A stretch of 64,000 nucleotides of DNA. Origin: Hoeflea phototrophica DFL-43. Its GTDB lineage: Bacteria; Pseudomonadota; Alphaproteobacteria; Rhizobiales; Rhizobiaceae. The position numbers were made by a program, and so were the translations under genes. The notes below the pieces were generated by a model. It was not told the DNA's origin, ran no database searches, and saw nothing but the letters and a program-made list of their open reading frames with translations. Where the stretch lies: assembly GCF_000154705.2 (NCBI RefSeq), contig NZ_CM002917.1, positions 1,878,461 through 1,942,460 on the forward strand. The letters run 5' to 3'. Positions within the stretch are counted from its first letter, which is position 1. The number at the start of each line of letters is the position of its first letter. Shown here piece after piece: positions 34,383 through 43,546 of this stretch.

Positions 34383-35564
34383 TCAGGCCAGCCGTCTTTC
34401 CATCTGCGCATCCAGTGCCGCTTCAAACTGAGCGGGCGGCATCGCCTCCGACAGTGCCCGCAAGAACAGTTGCGCCTGCGTTTCCGGTGCCAGGCCTCCG
34501 GATGGGGGATCGCGGTCGAGATTGGTCGGGAATGAATAGCCCTCCGCCGCACTGCAGATCGCGGCTTTCAATCCGTCGGAAGCAATCGCCCCATTCGCCT
34601 TCGCCGCATTTACGTGCGGATAGAGCAACCGGCACATTTTCGCCCGGTCAATGCTTTCCATCGCCCGGCCAAAGGCCGAAGAGACCTGCAGCAGATTGAC
34701 CATGCGGTGGATATCCGTGGTCAGATTGGCCCCGGCGGCATGAAACAGGGCCGGATTGAAGAACACGGCATCGCCCTTTTCGAGCGGCAGCTGGATGCAA
34801 TTCTCTTCGAAATAGGCCCGGAACTCGGGCCGGCGCCAGGCAACATAACCCGGCCGGTAGAGCTGCGAAAACGGCAACAGCTTGGTCGGGCCGCTCTCGA
34901 TTGGCATGTCGCAATGGGCAATCGCGCCCTGAAGTGTCAGCGCCGGCGACAGGTCATGCACATGCGCGGGATAAGTGGCGCTGATCTCCGCGGTCTGGAA
35001 ACCCAAATGATAATCCCGGTGGGCCTGTTGTGCCTGGCCACCCGGATGCACCAGATTGACCTGCGCGGTCATCTGGTAGTTCGGCCCCAGCCAAGCCTCG
35101 CAGACCGCATCAATGGCGGGATTGGCGAAATAGCGCAGGAAAATTCCGGGCGACGCTTCGCAGAGCTTTTGCAGCGAGTTCCAGATGCGGTCATTTGCGC
35201 CCGCGGTGGCGAAATGATCCGCCCCGCCGCCATTGTGCTCTTTCTCGCTCGCGATGATGCCGTCAAACAGGCTGGTCGCCGTATCAATGGCCTCAAGATA
35301 CGTGCAGGCGTGCTTGAGAACCAGCACGCCTGAACTCGACAGCAGGACTTCTGCCCATTCCGCCATCAATCCGCGCCGGCTGCCGGGATCGCCGAGCACG
35401 GCGGCAAGCCGCTGCACGTCGTAAATCGGAACATTGCGCTGGGCATCATCTGCATGAGGCGTCATGCTGCGGTCGAGGCTTTGCTCCACAAGCGCCCGGA
35501 AATGCGCAAGATCGCAGTCGTCCTCACTGAAATAGCCGCTGCGGCGCTGATCAATCACGGTCAT
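34383..35564 (-). CDS. PhyH-type Fe(II)/2-oxoglutarate dioxygenase
   Basis: A 393-residue phytanoyl-CoA dioxygenase-family protein. The iron triad is visible: HxD as His182 and Asp184 in QQAHRDYH, and distal His275 in PALFHAAGANLT; Arg287 in IHRMVN should hold 2-oxoglutarate. GGAGGA lies just before ATG 35564. Length is larger than small PhyH proteins. The P450 gene is 55 bases upstream on the same strand, so both form a likely operon acting on one substrate, perhaps a secondary metabolite or lipid; the substrate is not known. Confidence 0.85.
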   Translation of the reverse strand: MTVIDQRRSGYFSEDDCDLAHFRALVEQSLDRSMTPHADDAQRNVPIYDVQRLAAVLGDPGSRRGLMAEWAEVLLSSSGVLVLKHACTYLEAIDTATSLFDGIIASEKEHNGGGADHFATAGANDRIWNSLQKLCEASPGIFLRYFANPAIDAVCEAWLGPNYQMTAQVNLVHPGGQAQQAHRDYHLGFQTAEISATYPAHVHDLSPALTLQGAIAHCDMPIESGPTKLLPFSQLYRPGYVAWRRPEFRAYFEENCIQLPLEKGDAVFFNPALFHAAGANLTTDIHRMVNLLQVSSAFGRAMESIDRAKMCRLLYPHVNAAKANGAIASDGLKAAICSAAEGYSFPTNLDRDPPSGGLAPETQAQLFLRALSEAMPPAQFEAALDAQMERRLA

Positions 35565-35618
35565 GATGTCCTCCTCCAAGGCCTCAAGACGGTACCCTAG
35601 CAGCGCTGAACTGACAGT

Positions 35619-36824
35619 CTACACAATCAGGCTTTCCAGCCCATGGAAATGATAGCTGTCCCGGTAGCGCGGCGGTGCCTGCAGAGCCAAATCGGGCCGC
35701 CGGTCGAACAGCACGGCAAGCGACTGCTGCAGCTCAAGCCGGGCCAGCGGCGCGCCGATGCAAAAGTGCAGACCGGCGCCGAAGCTCACATTTTTCTGGT
35801 CCGGGCGGCCCGGCCGGAACTCATGCGGCGCTTCAAAGGCGGACGGATCACGGTTGGCGGCACCCAGAAGCAATGCCACTTGCTCGCCGGGCTTGAGCGT
35901 TACCGGACCCAGATCAATTTCCTCATAGGCATAGCGGGTGAACATGTGCAGCGGCGCATCGTAGCGCAGGGCTTCCTCAATGGTGGCTGCGGCGAGGTCC
36001 GGCGTCTCGAAAAACCGGCGCGGATCGCCGCCTTGTTCCAATATGGTTTTCACCGCATTGCCGGTCTGGTGAACGGTCGCCTCATGCCCGGCATTGAGCA
36101 GCAGCACGCATGTGGAAATCAGCTCGTCGTCCGAGAGCTTTTCACCGGTGTCGCGCACCGCAATCAGCGCTGAGAGAAGGTCGTCAGCGCCATTGTGCCG
36201 ATGCTCCTCGATATGGGCTGTCAGAAAGGCACCGAACTCGGCGGATGCGCGGTTGGCGCGCTCCTCGGTCTCATGGGCGCGATGCGGCACATACATCTCG
36301 CACATGGCGTGCGACCAGGCCAGAAGTTCATTGCCACGCTCGACCGGTACGCCCAGCAATTCGCAGATCACCGTGAGCGGGATCGGTGTGGCGAACCCGG
36401 GCAACAGGTCGACAGGCTGGCCCGAGGGCAGGGCGTCAACCAGCTCTTGAGCCAGTTGGCTGATCCGCGGCCGCAGCCGTTCAACCGAGCGGGAGACGAA
36501 GGCGCGGTTGACCAGCGTCCTCAGCCGCGTATGGACCGGAGGTTCGCGCTCGAGCAGCGACCCGCTCTCGATCCGGTCGAAATCGGTAAGGTGGTCGCGG
36601 CCTTGGACCGGGTTCAACGGCGCGCCCCAGCGGTTCTCACGGCCGAGCCGCCGGTCGCGCAACAGCGCATTGACCTGATCATAGCCGGCTGCGCACCACA
36701 TGCCGTATTCCTGCCAGTAAAAGACAGGAGATGCGCGATGCATCTCGGCATAGAAGCGGTAGGGATCCTGAACGAAATCAGGATCTTTGGGGTTCTGGGA
36801 GATGGAAAGCGCGTGTGGTGTCAT
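35619..36824 (-). CDS. Cytochrome P450
   Basis: A 401-residue soluble bacterial P450. Landmarks: I-helix LLNAGHEATVHQ with AGxxAT at 245-250, ExxR at Glu284-Arg287 (EEALRYDAP), and heme loop FGAGLHFCIGAPLAR with the thiolate Cys355. Length and motifs fit the class I type, which needs ferredoxin and reductase; neither gene is adjacent. It heads a two-gene unit with the PhyH dioxygenase. The substrate is unknown. Confidence 0.93.
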   Translation of the reverse strand: MTPHALSISQNPKDPDFVQDPYRFYAEMHRASPVFYWQEYGMWCAAGYDQVNALLRDRRLGRENRWGAPLNPVQGRDHLTDFDRIESGSLLEREPPVHTRLRTLVNRAFVSRSVERLRPRISQLAQELVDALPSGQPVDLLPGFATPIPLTVICELLGVPVERGNELLAWSHAMCEMYVPHRAHETEERANRASAEFGAFLTAHIEEHRHNGADDLLSALIAVRDTGEKLSDDELISTCVLLLNAGHEATVHQTGNAVKTILEQGGDPRRFFETPDLAAATIEEALRYDAPLHMFTRYAYEEIDLGPVTLKPGEQVALLLGAANRDPSAFEAPHEFRPGRPDQKNVSFGAGLHFCIGAPLARLELQQSLAVLFDRRPDLALQAPPRYRDSYHFHGLESLIV

Positions 36825-36897
36825 GATTGCGGTTTAGCGCGGTTTGAGGCGCGGTTAAATCTGCGTTTTCAAATTCATCTGACTTCCTCACAACAGC

Positions 36898-36927
36898 AAA
36901 AGCCGCCCAGGTCGTCCCGGACGGCTT
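36898..36927 (-). terminator. Probable terminator of the two-repeat protein gene
   Basis: On the minus strand a nine-base stem (AAGCCGTCC with GGGCGGCTT, one G-U pair) is followed by TTTTGC. It lies 29 bases after the stop of the gene at 36956. Confidence 0.6.
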
Positions 36928-36955
36928 GTGTGATTTGCTTTTGCACTGATTGTCT

Positions 36956-37549
36956 CTAGTGGCAGCGTCTCTTGCCTGACACTTGCACCCAGGCGGATGA
37001 GGCGGGGCGGACCTCGACTGTGCGGGCCACGGTTTTGACCACGGCCGGCACATGCCGGGCGACTGAGCGGGCAGGCTCGATCACCACCGTGCGGGTGCGG
37101 TGGGCATAGCGTGCCGGGATCCGCTCATGCACGGTGCGCGCCGGATGGACTACCACCGTATGTGCCTGGGTGGCATATTGCGCCGGATGCACCACCTTGC
37201 ACAAGGTCTTGGCACCGTTGACATAACGCCATTCCCATCCCACCGACTTGTGCCGAACCAGCACTTTCCGGTGAACGGTCTTGGTCACGGCCGGAACGTG
37301 CCGGGCGATGACCTGCTCGGGCTGAACCAGAACCTTCTCCGTCACCTTGCCGTAGCGCGCCGGAATGGTTTCATGCACGACACCTGCCGGACGAACCACC
37401 ACCTGCTGGTGCACGGTCTTGTGGACCGCCGGCTGATGAACCTGCTGGTAGCAAGCCAGCGACTTGCCGCCGGCAAATGCCGGCGAGGCGATCGATGTTG
37501 CCAGAAGGCCTGCAACAACCCCTCGCAGTATCGGCTTGATTGCACTCAT
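36956..37549 (-). CDS. Exported two-repeat His/Val/Arg-rich protein
   Basis: A 197-residue protein with GGGAG before ATG 37549 and a signal peptide (about 1-26, ending ASPAFA). The mature part consists of two similar units, about residues 49-118 and 131-196, each with a V-x-P-A-x-x-V-H-E-x-I-P-A-R-Y core, an ARHVPAV-x-KTV segment, and a final W...C motif. The units are very basic with many histidines and alternate hydrophobic residues, which suggests beta strands in the periplasm or at the surface. No family recognised beyond similar rhizobial hypothetical proteins. Confidence 0.7.
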   Translation of the reverse strand: MSAIKPILRGVVAGLLATSIASPAFAGGKSLACYQQVHQPAVHKTVHQQVVVRPAGVVHETIPARYGKVTEKVLVQPEQVIARHVPAVTKTVHRKVLVRHKSVGWEWRYVNGAKTLCKVVHPAQYATQAHTVVVHPARTVHERIPARYAHRTRTVVIEPARSVARHVPAVVKTVARTVEVRPASSAWVQVSGKRRCH

Positions 37550-37649
37550 GACACACTCCCAAACTCTTGCGGCAACGGAGCTCAATGTGCCGTTTCCGCT
37601 AATCCTCCTTTCACTTTGACGCATATTGATTGGGCAGGAAAGAGAAAGC

Positions 37650-37665
37650 TTAACCTGTCGTTAAC
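37650..37665. promoter_or_regulatory. Perfect CtrA box upstream of clpP
   Basis: TTAA at 37650-37653, seven bases, then TTAAC at 37661-37665, which is the full CtrA consensus TTAA-N7-TTAAC. Another GTTAAC half site follows at 37673-37678. It lies between the divergent start of the two-repeat protein gene (85 bases left of the first TTAA is 37549+) and clpP (start 37809), so it could serve either. Confidence 0.6.
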
Positions 37666-37808
37666 GCTGCTGGTTAACAACGGTGGGCGGTTCTTTCGCC
37701 ATCTTGCGTCTTGAAGGGCCGGGGGGGCACACTCTATGTAGAGTGTTCAATATGACTGATTCCCGGCGGGCCAAGGCGTCCGCGGGGCCTTATGACAAGG
37801 GAAGCTTC

Positions 37809-38441
37809 ATGACAAATCCAGTCGATACCGCCATGGCACTGGTGCCGATGGTCGTCGAGCAGACCAACCGCGGCGAACGGTCCTACGACATTTTCTCGCG
37901 CCTGCTCAAGGAACGCATCATCTTCATCACCGGTCCGGTGGAAGACCACATGGCGACGCTTGTCTGCGCCCAGCTTCTGTTTCTCGAAGCCGAGAATCCG
38001 AAGAAGGAAATCGCACTCTACATCAACTCGCCCGGTGGCGTGGTGACGGCAGGCATGGCGATTTACGACACCATGCAGTTCATCAAGCCGGCGATCTCGA
38101 CGCTTTGCGTCGGCCAGGCCGCGTCAATGGGATCGCTGCTGCTGTGTGCCGGTGAGAAGGGCATGCGCTTTGCAACCCCCAACGCACGGGTGATGGTGCA
38201 TCAGCCATCAGGCGGCTTCCAGGGCCAGGCCTCCGACATTGAGCGCCACGCCCAGGACATCATCAAGATGAAGCGCCGGCTCAATGAGGTCTACGTCAAG
38301 CACACCGGTCAGGACTACGAGACTGTTGAAAAGACGCTTGACCGAGACCACTTCATGACCGCTGAGGAAGCGCTGGAGTTCGGTCTCATCGACCGGGTGT
38401 TCGACAAGCGCGAGAACATCGAAGCCCCGGCAGAAGGCTGA
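37809..38441 (+). CDS. clpP: ATP-dependent Clp protease proteolytic subunit
   Basis: A 210-residue ClpP. Catalytic triad Ser106 (GQAASMGS), His131 (VMVHQP), Asp180 (LDRDHFM) with the standard 25 and 49 residue spacings. It forms the tetradecameric chamber that degrades substrates unfolded by ClpX or ClpA. ATG 37809 has AAGGGAAG upstream; the open frame begins at 37683. clpX and lon follow on the same strand, the usual order. In Caulobacter ClpXP degrades CtrA, and here a CtrA box lies upstream. Confidence 0.97.
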   Translation: MTNPVDTAMALVPMVVEQTNRGERSYDIFSRLLKERIIFITGPVEDHMATLVCAQLLFLEAENPKKEIALYINSPGGVVTAGMAIYDTMQFIKPAISTLCVGQAASMGSLLLCAGEKGMRFATPNARVMVHQPSGGFQGQASDIERHAQDIIKMKRRLNEVYVKHTGQDYETVEKTLDRDHFMTAEEALEFGLIDRVFDKRENIEAPAEG

Positions 38442-38743
38442 CCAGGGCTTCATGAGGCAACGAATTTTAGCCACTGCGCCGTCCTTGCAACACGATTCTG
38501 TGTGTCTGGGTTGGCGCTCTGGCTGGACCGCGCTACTATTCAGCGTTAAGTCTATATTCAATTTCTCGGGCGTAGCATCGTCAAAAGTGATGGGGATTCG
38601 TTGCCAAAGGCGCCAGGTGTTGATTACCTGATGGCCGGATTTGTACCCCGAAATTGCCTTTCCGCTCAGATGCCCAGGCGTCAAGGGCGGGCAGGCTCCA
38701 CACATCCGGGCGGAATCGTCCGGATCGCGGGAAGGAAAGTGAA
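38442..38743. other. clpP-clpX intergenic region
   Basis: No convincing gene is seen. The stretch is less GC-rich around 38530-38580 (CGTTAAGTCTATATTCAATTTC), where a clpX promoter may lie. There is no hairpin with a T-run behind clpP, so clpX may also receive read-through. AAGGAAAG before the clpX ATG is its ribosome site. Confidence 0.5.
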
Positions 38744-40024
38744 ATGAGCAAGGTTAGCGGCAGCAACGGCGGCGACTCCAAGAATACCCTTTATTGCTCT
38801 TTCTGCGGCAAGAGCCAGCATGAAGTGCGCAAACTCATCGCCGGTCCAACCGTGTTCATCTGCGATGAATGCGTGGAATTGTGCATGGACATCATCCGCG
38901 AGGAAAACAAATCCTCGATGGTGAAGTCGCGGGACGGCGTTCCCACTCCACAGGAAATAATCGCCACCCTCGATGAATATGTGATCGGCCAGCATCAGGC
39001 CAAGAAGATCCTGTCTGTGGCGGTGCATAACCATTACAAGCGCCTCAATCACTCGTCGAAGTCGGGTGAAGTGGAACTGGCCAAGTCCAACATCTTGCTC
39101 GTCGGCCCGACCGGTTGCGGCAAGACCTATCTGGCCCAGACGCTGGCGCGCATCATCGATGTGCCCTTCACCATGGCCGATGCGACAACACTGACCGAAG
39201 CCGGATATGTCGGTGAGGATGTCGAGAACATCATCCTCAAGCTGCTCCAGTCGGCCGATTACAATGTCGAGCGTGCTCAGCGCGGCATCGTTTATATCGA
39301 TGAAGTCGACAAGATCTCGCGCAAGTCGGACAATCCTTCGATCACCCGCGACGTGTCGGGCGAGGGTGTCCAGCAGGCGCTGCTCAAGATCATGGAAGGC
39401 ACGGTTGCCTCTGTGCCGCCGCAGGGCGGCCGCAAGCATCCGCAGCAGGAATTCCTGCAGGTCGACACCACCAACATCCTGTTTGTCTGTGGCGGCGCTT
39501 TTGCCGGCCTCGACAAGATCATCTCGGACCGCGGCGAAAAGACATCAATCGGTTTCTCGGCAAGCGTCCGCGCTCAGGATGAACGCCGCGTGGGCGAAGT
39601 ATTGCGCGCGCTCGAGCCGGAAGATCTGGTCAAGTTCGGTCTGATTCCGGAATTTATCGGCCGCTTGCCAGTGCTTGCGACGCTGGAAGACCTCGATGAA
39701 TCTGCTCTGATTCAGATCCTGACCGAGCCCAAGAACGCCTTGGTCAAGCAGTATCAGCGCCTGTTTGAAATGGAAGATGTGGAACTCACATTTCACGAAA
39801 GCGCGCTTCAGGAAATCGCCAAGCGCGGCATCATTCGTGCGACCGGAGCGCGCGGGCTTCGCTCGATCATGGAAAAGATCCTGCTCGACACAATGTTCGA
39901 GCTGCCGGCTCTGGAAGGCGTGCGTGAAGTGGTCATCTCCGATGAGGTGGTCAATGGAAACGCCCGCCCGCTCTACATCTATGCTGAGCGTGATGACGAA
40001 ACCAAGGATTCGGCTTCAGCCTGA
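38744..40024 (+). CDS. clpX: ATP-dependent Clp protease ATPase subunit
   Basis: A 426-residue ClpX. The N-terminal C4 zinc domain has Cys18, Cys21, Cys40 and Cys43; the AAA+ core has [15 protein letters not shown] (Walker A), [10 protein letters not shown] (Walker B), and the GYVGEDVE pore-2 region; a C-terminal sensor 2 [12 protein letters not shown] is present. It unfolds substrates and feeds ClpP. ATG 38744 gives the family start [22 protein letters not shown]. Confidence 0.98.
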   Translation: MSKVSGSNGGDSKNTLYCSFCGKSQHEVRKLIAGPTVFICDECVELCMDIIREENKSSMVKSRDGVPTPQEIIATLDEYVIGQHQAKKILSVAVHNHYKRLNHSSKSGEVELAKSNILLVGPTGCGKTYLAQTLARIIDVPFTMADATTLTEAGYVGEDVENIILKLLQSADYNVERAQRGIVYIDEVDKISRKSDNPSITRDVSGEGVQQALLKIMEGTVASVPPQGGRKHPQQEFLQVDTTNILFVCGGAFAGLDKIISDRGEKTSIGFSASVRAQDERRVGEVLRALEPEDLVKFGLIPEFIGRLPVLATLEDLDESALIQILTEPKNALVKQYQRLFEMEDVELTFHESALQEIAKRGIIRATGARGLRSIMEKILLDTMFELPALEGVREVVISDEVVNGNARPLYIYAERDDETKDSASA

Positions 40025-40045
40025 CCGCCACCTGATGGTTCTTGA

Positions 40046-40075
40046 AAAACGGCGGTGCGCAAGCGCCGCCGTTTT
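40046..40075 (+). terminator. Rho-independent terminator of clpX
   Basis: A stem of ACGGCGG with CCGCCGT, extended by flanking A and T, ending GTTTT. It starts 22 bases after the clpX stop. Confidence 0.85.
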
Positions 40076-40442
40076 GCATTGGGGCGGCCATGCTGGCAGA
40101 GCATTTTCAGCAAACTGAATTCTTGCCCCTGATTTTTTGATCCAGACAGGCTATCGCCCAGCCAATCGGGAATTGACCTGTGACAAGCGGCCGGGCTTGG
40201 CAAGTTTGCCGTGATTCCAGCTTCCCGCCACTTTCAATCTCTAATATCGTTTCGAATCGGTGACAGAGTGTTGCAGGCTGAGAATTGACTTGAAAACGGG
40301 TGCTGAGTTCTCCACTTAGACTTCTGAGGGCCATGTCCCTCGTCAAGGACGCCATGGATGGTTGCTGGACAGCCGGGACCTCCGCTCGCGTTGCCAATTG
40401 GTCCTGTCGGACCGGGCCGAAAGGGCCAGGAAAGGAAAATAC
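40076..40442. other. clpX-lon intergenic region with possible heat-shock promoter
   Basis: No gene is seen. At 40289-40294 lies CTTGAA, and after a 17-base gap from CTTG there is CTCCAC at 40310-40315, loosely like an alphaproteobacterial sigma-32 promoter for the heat-shock gene lon. The -10 match is poor, so this is a weak call. AGGAAAGGAAA before ATG 40443 is the lon ribosome site. Confidence 0.35.
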
Positions 40443-42875
40443 ATGCCGGATAAAAACGTGAGTTCATCACAGTCGCCCGCAGAGGCAGGTATCTACCCCG
40501 TTCTTCCATTGCGCGACATTGTTGTGTTTCCGCACATGATCGTGCCGCTCTTCGTGGGGCGCGAGAAGTCGATCCGTGCGCTCGAAGAGGTCATGGGGTC
40601 GGACAAGCAGATCATGCTGGCCACACAGATCAACGCCGGCGACGACGATCCGGATCCATCCGGGATTTACCAGATCGGTGCAATCGCCAATGTGCTGCAA
40701 TTGCTCAAGCTGCCAGATGGCACAGTCAAAGTGCTTGTCGAAGGGCGTACCCGTGCCGAAATCGTCAGCTACACTGATCGTGAAGAATATTACGAAGCCC
40801 ACGCTGTCGAACTCGCCGAACCCGATGAGGATGCGGTCGAGATCGAGGCGCTGTCGCGCTCCGTGGTCTCCGAGTTTGAAAACTACGTCAAACTCAACAA
40901 GAAGATTTCGCCCGAAGTGGTCGGCGCTGCAAGTCAGATCGACGACTACTCCAAGCTCGCCGATACGGTGGCTTCGCATCTGTCGATCAAGATTCCCGAA
41001 AAGCAGGACATGCTGTCCACCGTGTCGGTGAAGGGCCGTCTTGAAAAGGCGCTCGGCTTCATGGAAGGCGAGATTTCCGTGCTGCAGGTGGAAAAGCGCA
41101 TCCGTTCCCGCGTCAAGCGGCAGATGGAGAAGACCCAGCGCGAATACTACCTCAATGAGCAGATGAAGGCGATCCAGAAGGAACTCGGCGACGGCGAGGA
41201 TGGCCGTGACGAGATGACCGAGATTGAACAGCGCATCGCCAAGACCAAGCTTTCCAAGGAAGCGCGCGAAAAGGCCGACGCTGAGTTCAAGAAACTCAAG
41301 CAGATGAGCCCGATGTCGGCTGAAGCCACGGTTGTGCGCAACTATCTAGACTGGTTGCTGGGCCTGCCCTGGGGCAAGAAATCCCGTGTCAAGATTGATC
41401 TCAACGCAGCTGAGAAGGTGCTCGAGGTCGATCATTTCGGACTTGAGAAGGTCAAGGAGCGGATCATAGAGTATCTCGCCGTTCAGGCGCGGTCTTCGAA
41501 GATCAAGGGCCCGATCATCTGCCTCGTTGGCCCTCCCGGCGTCGGCAAGACATCGCTTGCGAAGTCCATCGCCAAGGCGACGGGCCGGGAATATGTGCGC
41601 ATGGCCCTGGGTGGCGTGCGTGATGAAGCGGAAATCCGCGGTCACCGCCGTACCTACATCGGTTCGATGCCCGGCAAGGTCGTCCAGTCGATGAAAAAGG
41701 CCAAGAAGTCCAATCCGCTGTTCCTTCTCGATGAGATCGACAAGATGGGCCAGGACTTCCGTGGCGATCCGTCTTCGGCGCTTCTTGAGGTGCTGGATCC
41801 GGAACAGAACTCGACCTTCATGGACCACTATCTCGAAGTTGAGTACGATTTGTCCAACGTGATGTTCATCACCACGGCCAACACACTCAACATTCCTGCA
41901 CCGCTGATGGACCGGATGGAGATCATCCGGATTGCCGGCTACACCGAGGATGAGAAGCTCGAAATCGCCCGCAGGCACCTGCTGCCGAAGTCGATCCGGG
42001 ATCATGCCCTCAAGGATGCCGAGTTCGAGATCACCGATGAAGCGCTGCTCCAGGTCATCCGCACCTACACGCGGGAAGCCGGCGTGCGTAATTTCGAGCG
42101 CGAACTGATGAAGCTCGCACGAAAGGCCGTGACCGAGATCCTCAAAACCGGTGTGAAAGCCGTGAGCGTGACGGAAGACAACTTGGCTGATTATCTCGGA
42201 GTCCCGCGCTTCCGGTTCGGCGAAGCCGAAAGTGATGATCAGGTTGGCGTGGTCACCGGACTTGCCTGGACCGAGGTGGGTGGCGAGCTCCTGACCATCG
42301 AAGGCGTCATGATGCCGGGCAAGGGCAAGATGACCGTGACCGGCAACCTTCGCGACGTGATGAAGGAATCGATTTCGGCGGCGGCGTCCTATGTCCGCTC
42401 GCGCGCTGTCGATTTCGGCATCGAACCGCCGATGTTCGACAAGCGTGATATCCACGTGCATGTGCCCGAAGGGGCCACGCCGAAGGATGGACCGTCCGCC
42501 GGTGTCGCCATGGCGACTTCCATAGTCTCGATCATGACCGGCATTCCGGTTCGCCGTGATGTTGCCATGACCGGGGAAATCACCCTTCGCGGCCGAGTTC
42601 TTCCGATCGGTGGCCTCAAGGAAAAACTCCTTGCGGCACTGCGTGGTGGCATCAAGACGGTGATGATCCCCGAGGACAATGCCAAGGATCTCCCCGAGAT
42701 CCCGGATAACGTCAAGAACGGGCTGGATATCATTCCGGTCGCCAGAATGAGCGACGTGCTCAAGCATGCGCTTACCCGTATGCCCGAGGCGATCACTTGG
42801 GATCCGGACGCAAAACCCGAGGCTGCGATCGCCGCGGATGTGGGTGAAGAAGGCGGCGCAACCATCGCGCACTGA
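40443..42875 (+). CDS. lon: ATP-dependent protease La
   Basis: An 810-residue LonA. The N-terminal LON substrate domain starts PVLPLRDIVVFPHMIVPLFVGR; the AAA+ part has GPPGVGKTSLAKSIA (Walker A) and FLLDEIDKM (Walker B); the C-terminal protease has EGATPKDGPSAGVAMAT with the nucleophile Ser, and the Lys in GGLKEKLLAA. It degrades misfolded and regulatory proteins (in Caulobacter, DnaA and CcrM among others). Length is normal. hupB follows. Confidence 0.98.
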   Translation: MPDKNVSSSQSPAEAGIYPVLPLRDIVVFPHMIVPLFVGREKSIRALEEVMGSDKQIMLATQINAGDDDPDPSGIYQIGAIANVLQLLKLPDGTVKVLVEGRTRAEIVSYTDREEYYEAHAVELAEPDEDAVEIEALSRSVVSEFENYVKLNKKISPEVVGAASQIDDYSKLADTVASHLSIKIPEKQDMLSTVSVKGRLEKALGFMEGEISVLQVEKRIRSRVKRQMEKTQREYYLNEQMKAIQKELGDGEDGRDEMTEIEQRIAKTKLSKEAREKADAEFKKLKQMSPMSAEATVVRNYLDWLLGLPWGKKSRVKIDLNAAEKVLEVDHFGLEKVKERIIEYLAVQARSSKIKGPIICLVGPPGVGKTSLAKSIAKATGREYVRMALGGVRDEAEIRGHRRTYIGSMPGKVVQSMKKAKKSNPLFLLDEIDKMGQDFRGDPSSALLEVLDPEQNSTFMDHYLEVEYDLSNVMFITTANTLNIPAPLMDRMEIIRIAGYTEDEKLEIARRHLLPKSIRDHALKDAEFEITDEALLQVIRTYTREAGVRNFERELMKLARKAVTEILKTGVKAVSVTEDNLADYLGVPRFRFGEAESDDQVGVVTGLAWTEVGGELLTIEGVMMPGKGKMTVTGNLRDVMKESISAAASYVRSRAVDFGIEPPMFDKRDIHVHVPEGATPKDGPSAGVAMATSIVSIMTGIPVRRDVAMTGEITLRGRVLPIGGLKEKLLAALRGGIKTVMIPEDNAKDLPEIPDNVKNGLDIIPVARMSDVLKHALTRMPEAITWDPDAKPEAAIAADVGEEGGATIAH

Positions 42876-42905
42876 CCGTAATTGGCTTTGAGGCACAGAA
42901 ATTGA

Positions 42906-42936
42906 ACGGGCGGGATGTTATCCGGCCCGTTTTTTT
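42906..42936 (+). terminator. Rho-independent terminator of lon
   Basis: A GC-rich hairpin (ACGGGC with GCCCGT plus inner GGAT/ATCC pairs) followed by seven T, 31 bases after the lon stop. Confidence 0.9.
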
Positions 42937-43064
42937 GAATTGAGTTGTGAAAACTGCCCAAAAACCTTTGGTTTGCAAGGTGTTCGGTTGCGAAGCATCG
43001 CCAGATGCGTAGGATCACGGCATCGAACAAACTGAGTCGACTTAACGCCAGGAAAGGGACGGAA

Positions 43065-43337
43065 ATGAACAAGAATGAACTCGTGGCCGCAGTTGCCGAG
43101 AAATCCGGCATCAGCAAGGGTGATGCAACTTCGGCTGTCGAAGCTGTGTTTGAGACCATCACCGGTGAACTGAAAAACGGTGGCGACGTGCGCCTTATCG
43201 GTTTTGGCAACTTCACTGTTTCGCGTCGCGAAGCCTCCAAGGGCCGCAACCCGCAGACTGGCAAGGAAGTTGATATCCCAGCCCGCAACGTGCCGAAATT
43301 CTCGGCCGGCAAGGGTCTCAAGGACGCCTGCAACTAA
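43065..43337 (+). CDS. hupB: DNA-binding protein HU
   Basis: A 90-residue HU with the family core: MNKNELVAAVAEKSGISKGD, then VRLIGFGNFTVSRREASKGR (DNA-binding arm start), NPQTGKEVDIPA, and PKFSAGKGLKDACN. It binds and bends DNA as a dimer. AAGGGACGGA precedes the ATG. It follows lon, a common order in proteobacteria, but has its own terminator and probably its own promoter in the 129 bases between the lon terminator and the ATG. Confidence 0.97.
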   Translation: MNKNELVAAVAEKSGISKGDATSAVEAVFETITGELKNGGDVRLIGFGNFTVSRREASKGRNPQTGKEVDIPARNVPKFSAGKGLKDACN

Positions 43338-43369
43338 GCCAGATGCATCTTGTATCTGACTGAATTGAG

Positions 43370-43398
43370 CCCGGGGGATCTGATCCTCCGGGTTTTTT
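43370..43398 (+). terminator. Rho-independent terminator of hupB
   Basis: CCCGGGGGATC with GATCCTCCGGG stem (one bulge), then TTTTTT. It lies 32 bases after the hupB stop. Confidence 0.9.
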
Positions 43399-43485
43399 GT
43401 TGCTCTCACAGCTTGCGCTGACAGCGGCAAAACGATGTCTGGCTCAGCCGGGCCGGGCGCACACCACGGAATTTATAGAACTGAC

Positions 43486-43516
43486 TTGACATGAGAACAA
43501 AAATAGAACATAAAAT
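43486..43516 (+). promoter_or_regulatory. Promoter with an embedded perfect LexA (SOS) box
   Basis: A consensus -35 TTGACA at 43486-43491 is followed at 43495-43509 by GAAC-AAAAATA-GAAC, an exact alphaproteobacterial LexA box (GAAC-N7-GAAC). The -10 is CATAAA at 43509-43514 (17-base spacer) or TAAAAT at 43511-43516 (19). A bound LexA would cover the promoter core. The next gene is the 28-residue membrane protein at 43547. Confidence 0.75.
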
Positions 43517-43546
43517 AAACATAAGCAGAAATTATGGGAGTTGACT

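Noticed and set aside
41346..42896. A 516-codon open frame on the minus strand across lon
   Set aside because: It is antisense to lon, its amino-acid make-up is His/Arg/Gly-rich as in shadow frames, and lon is beyond doubt.
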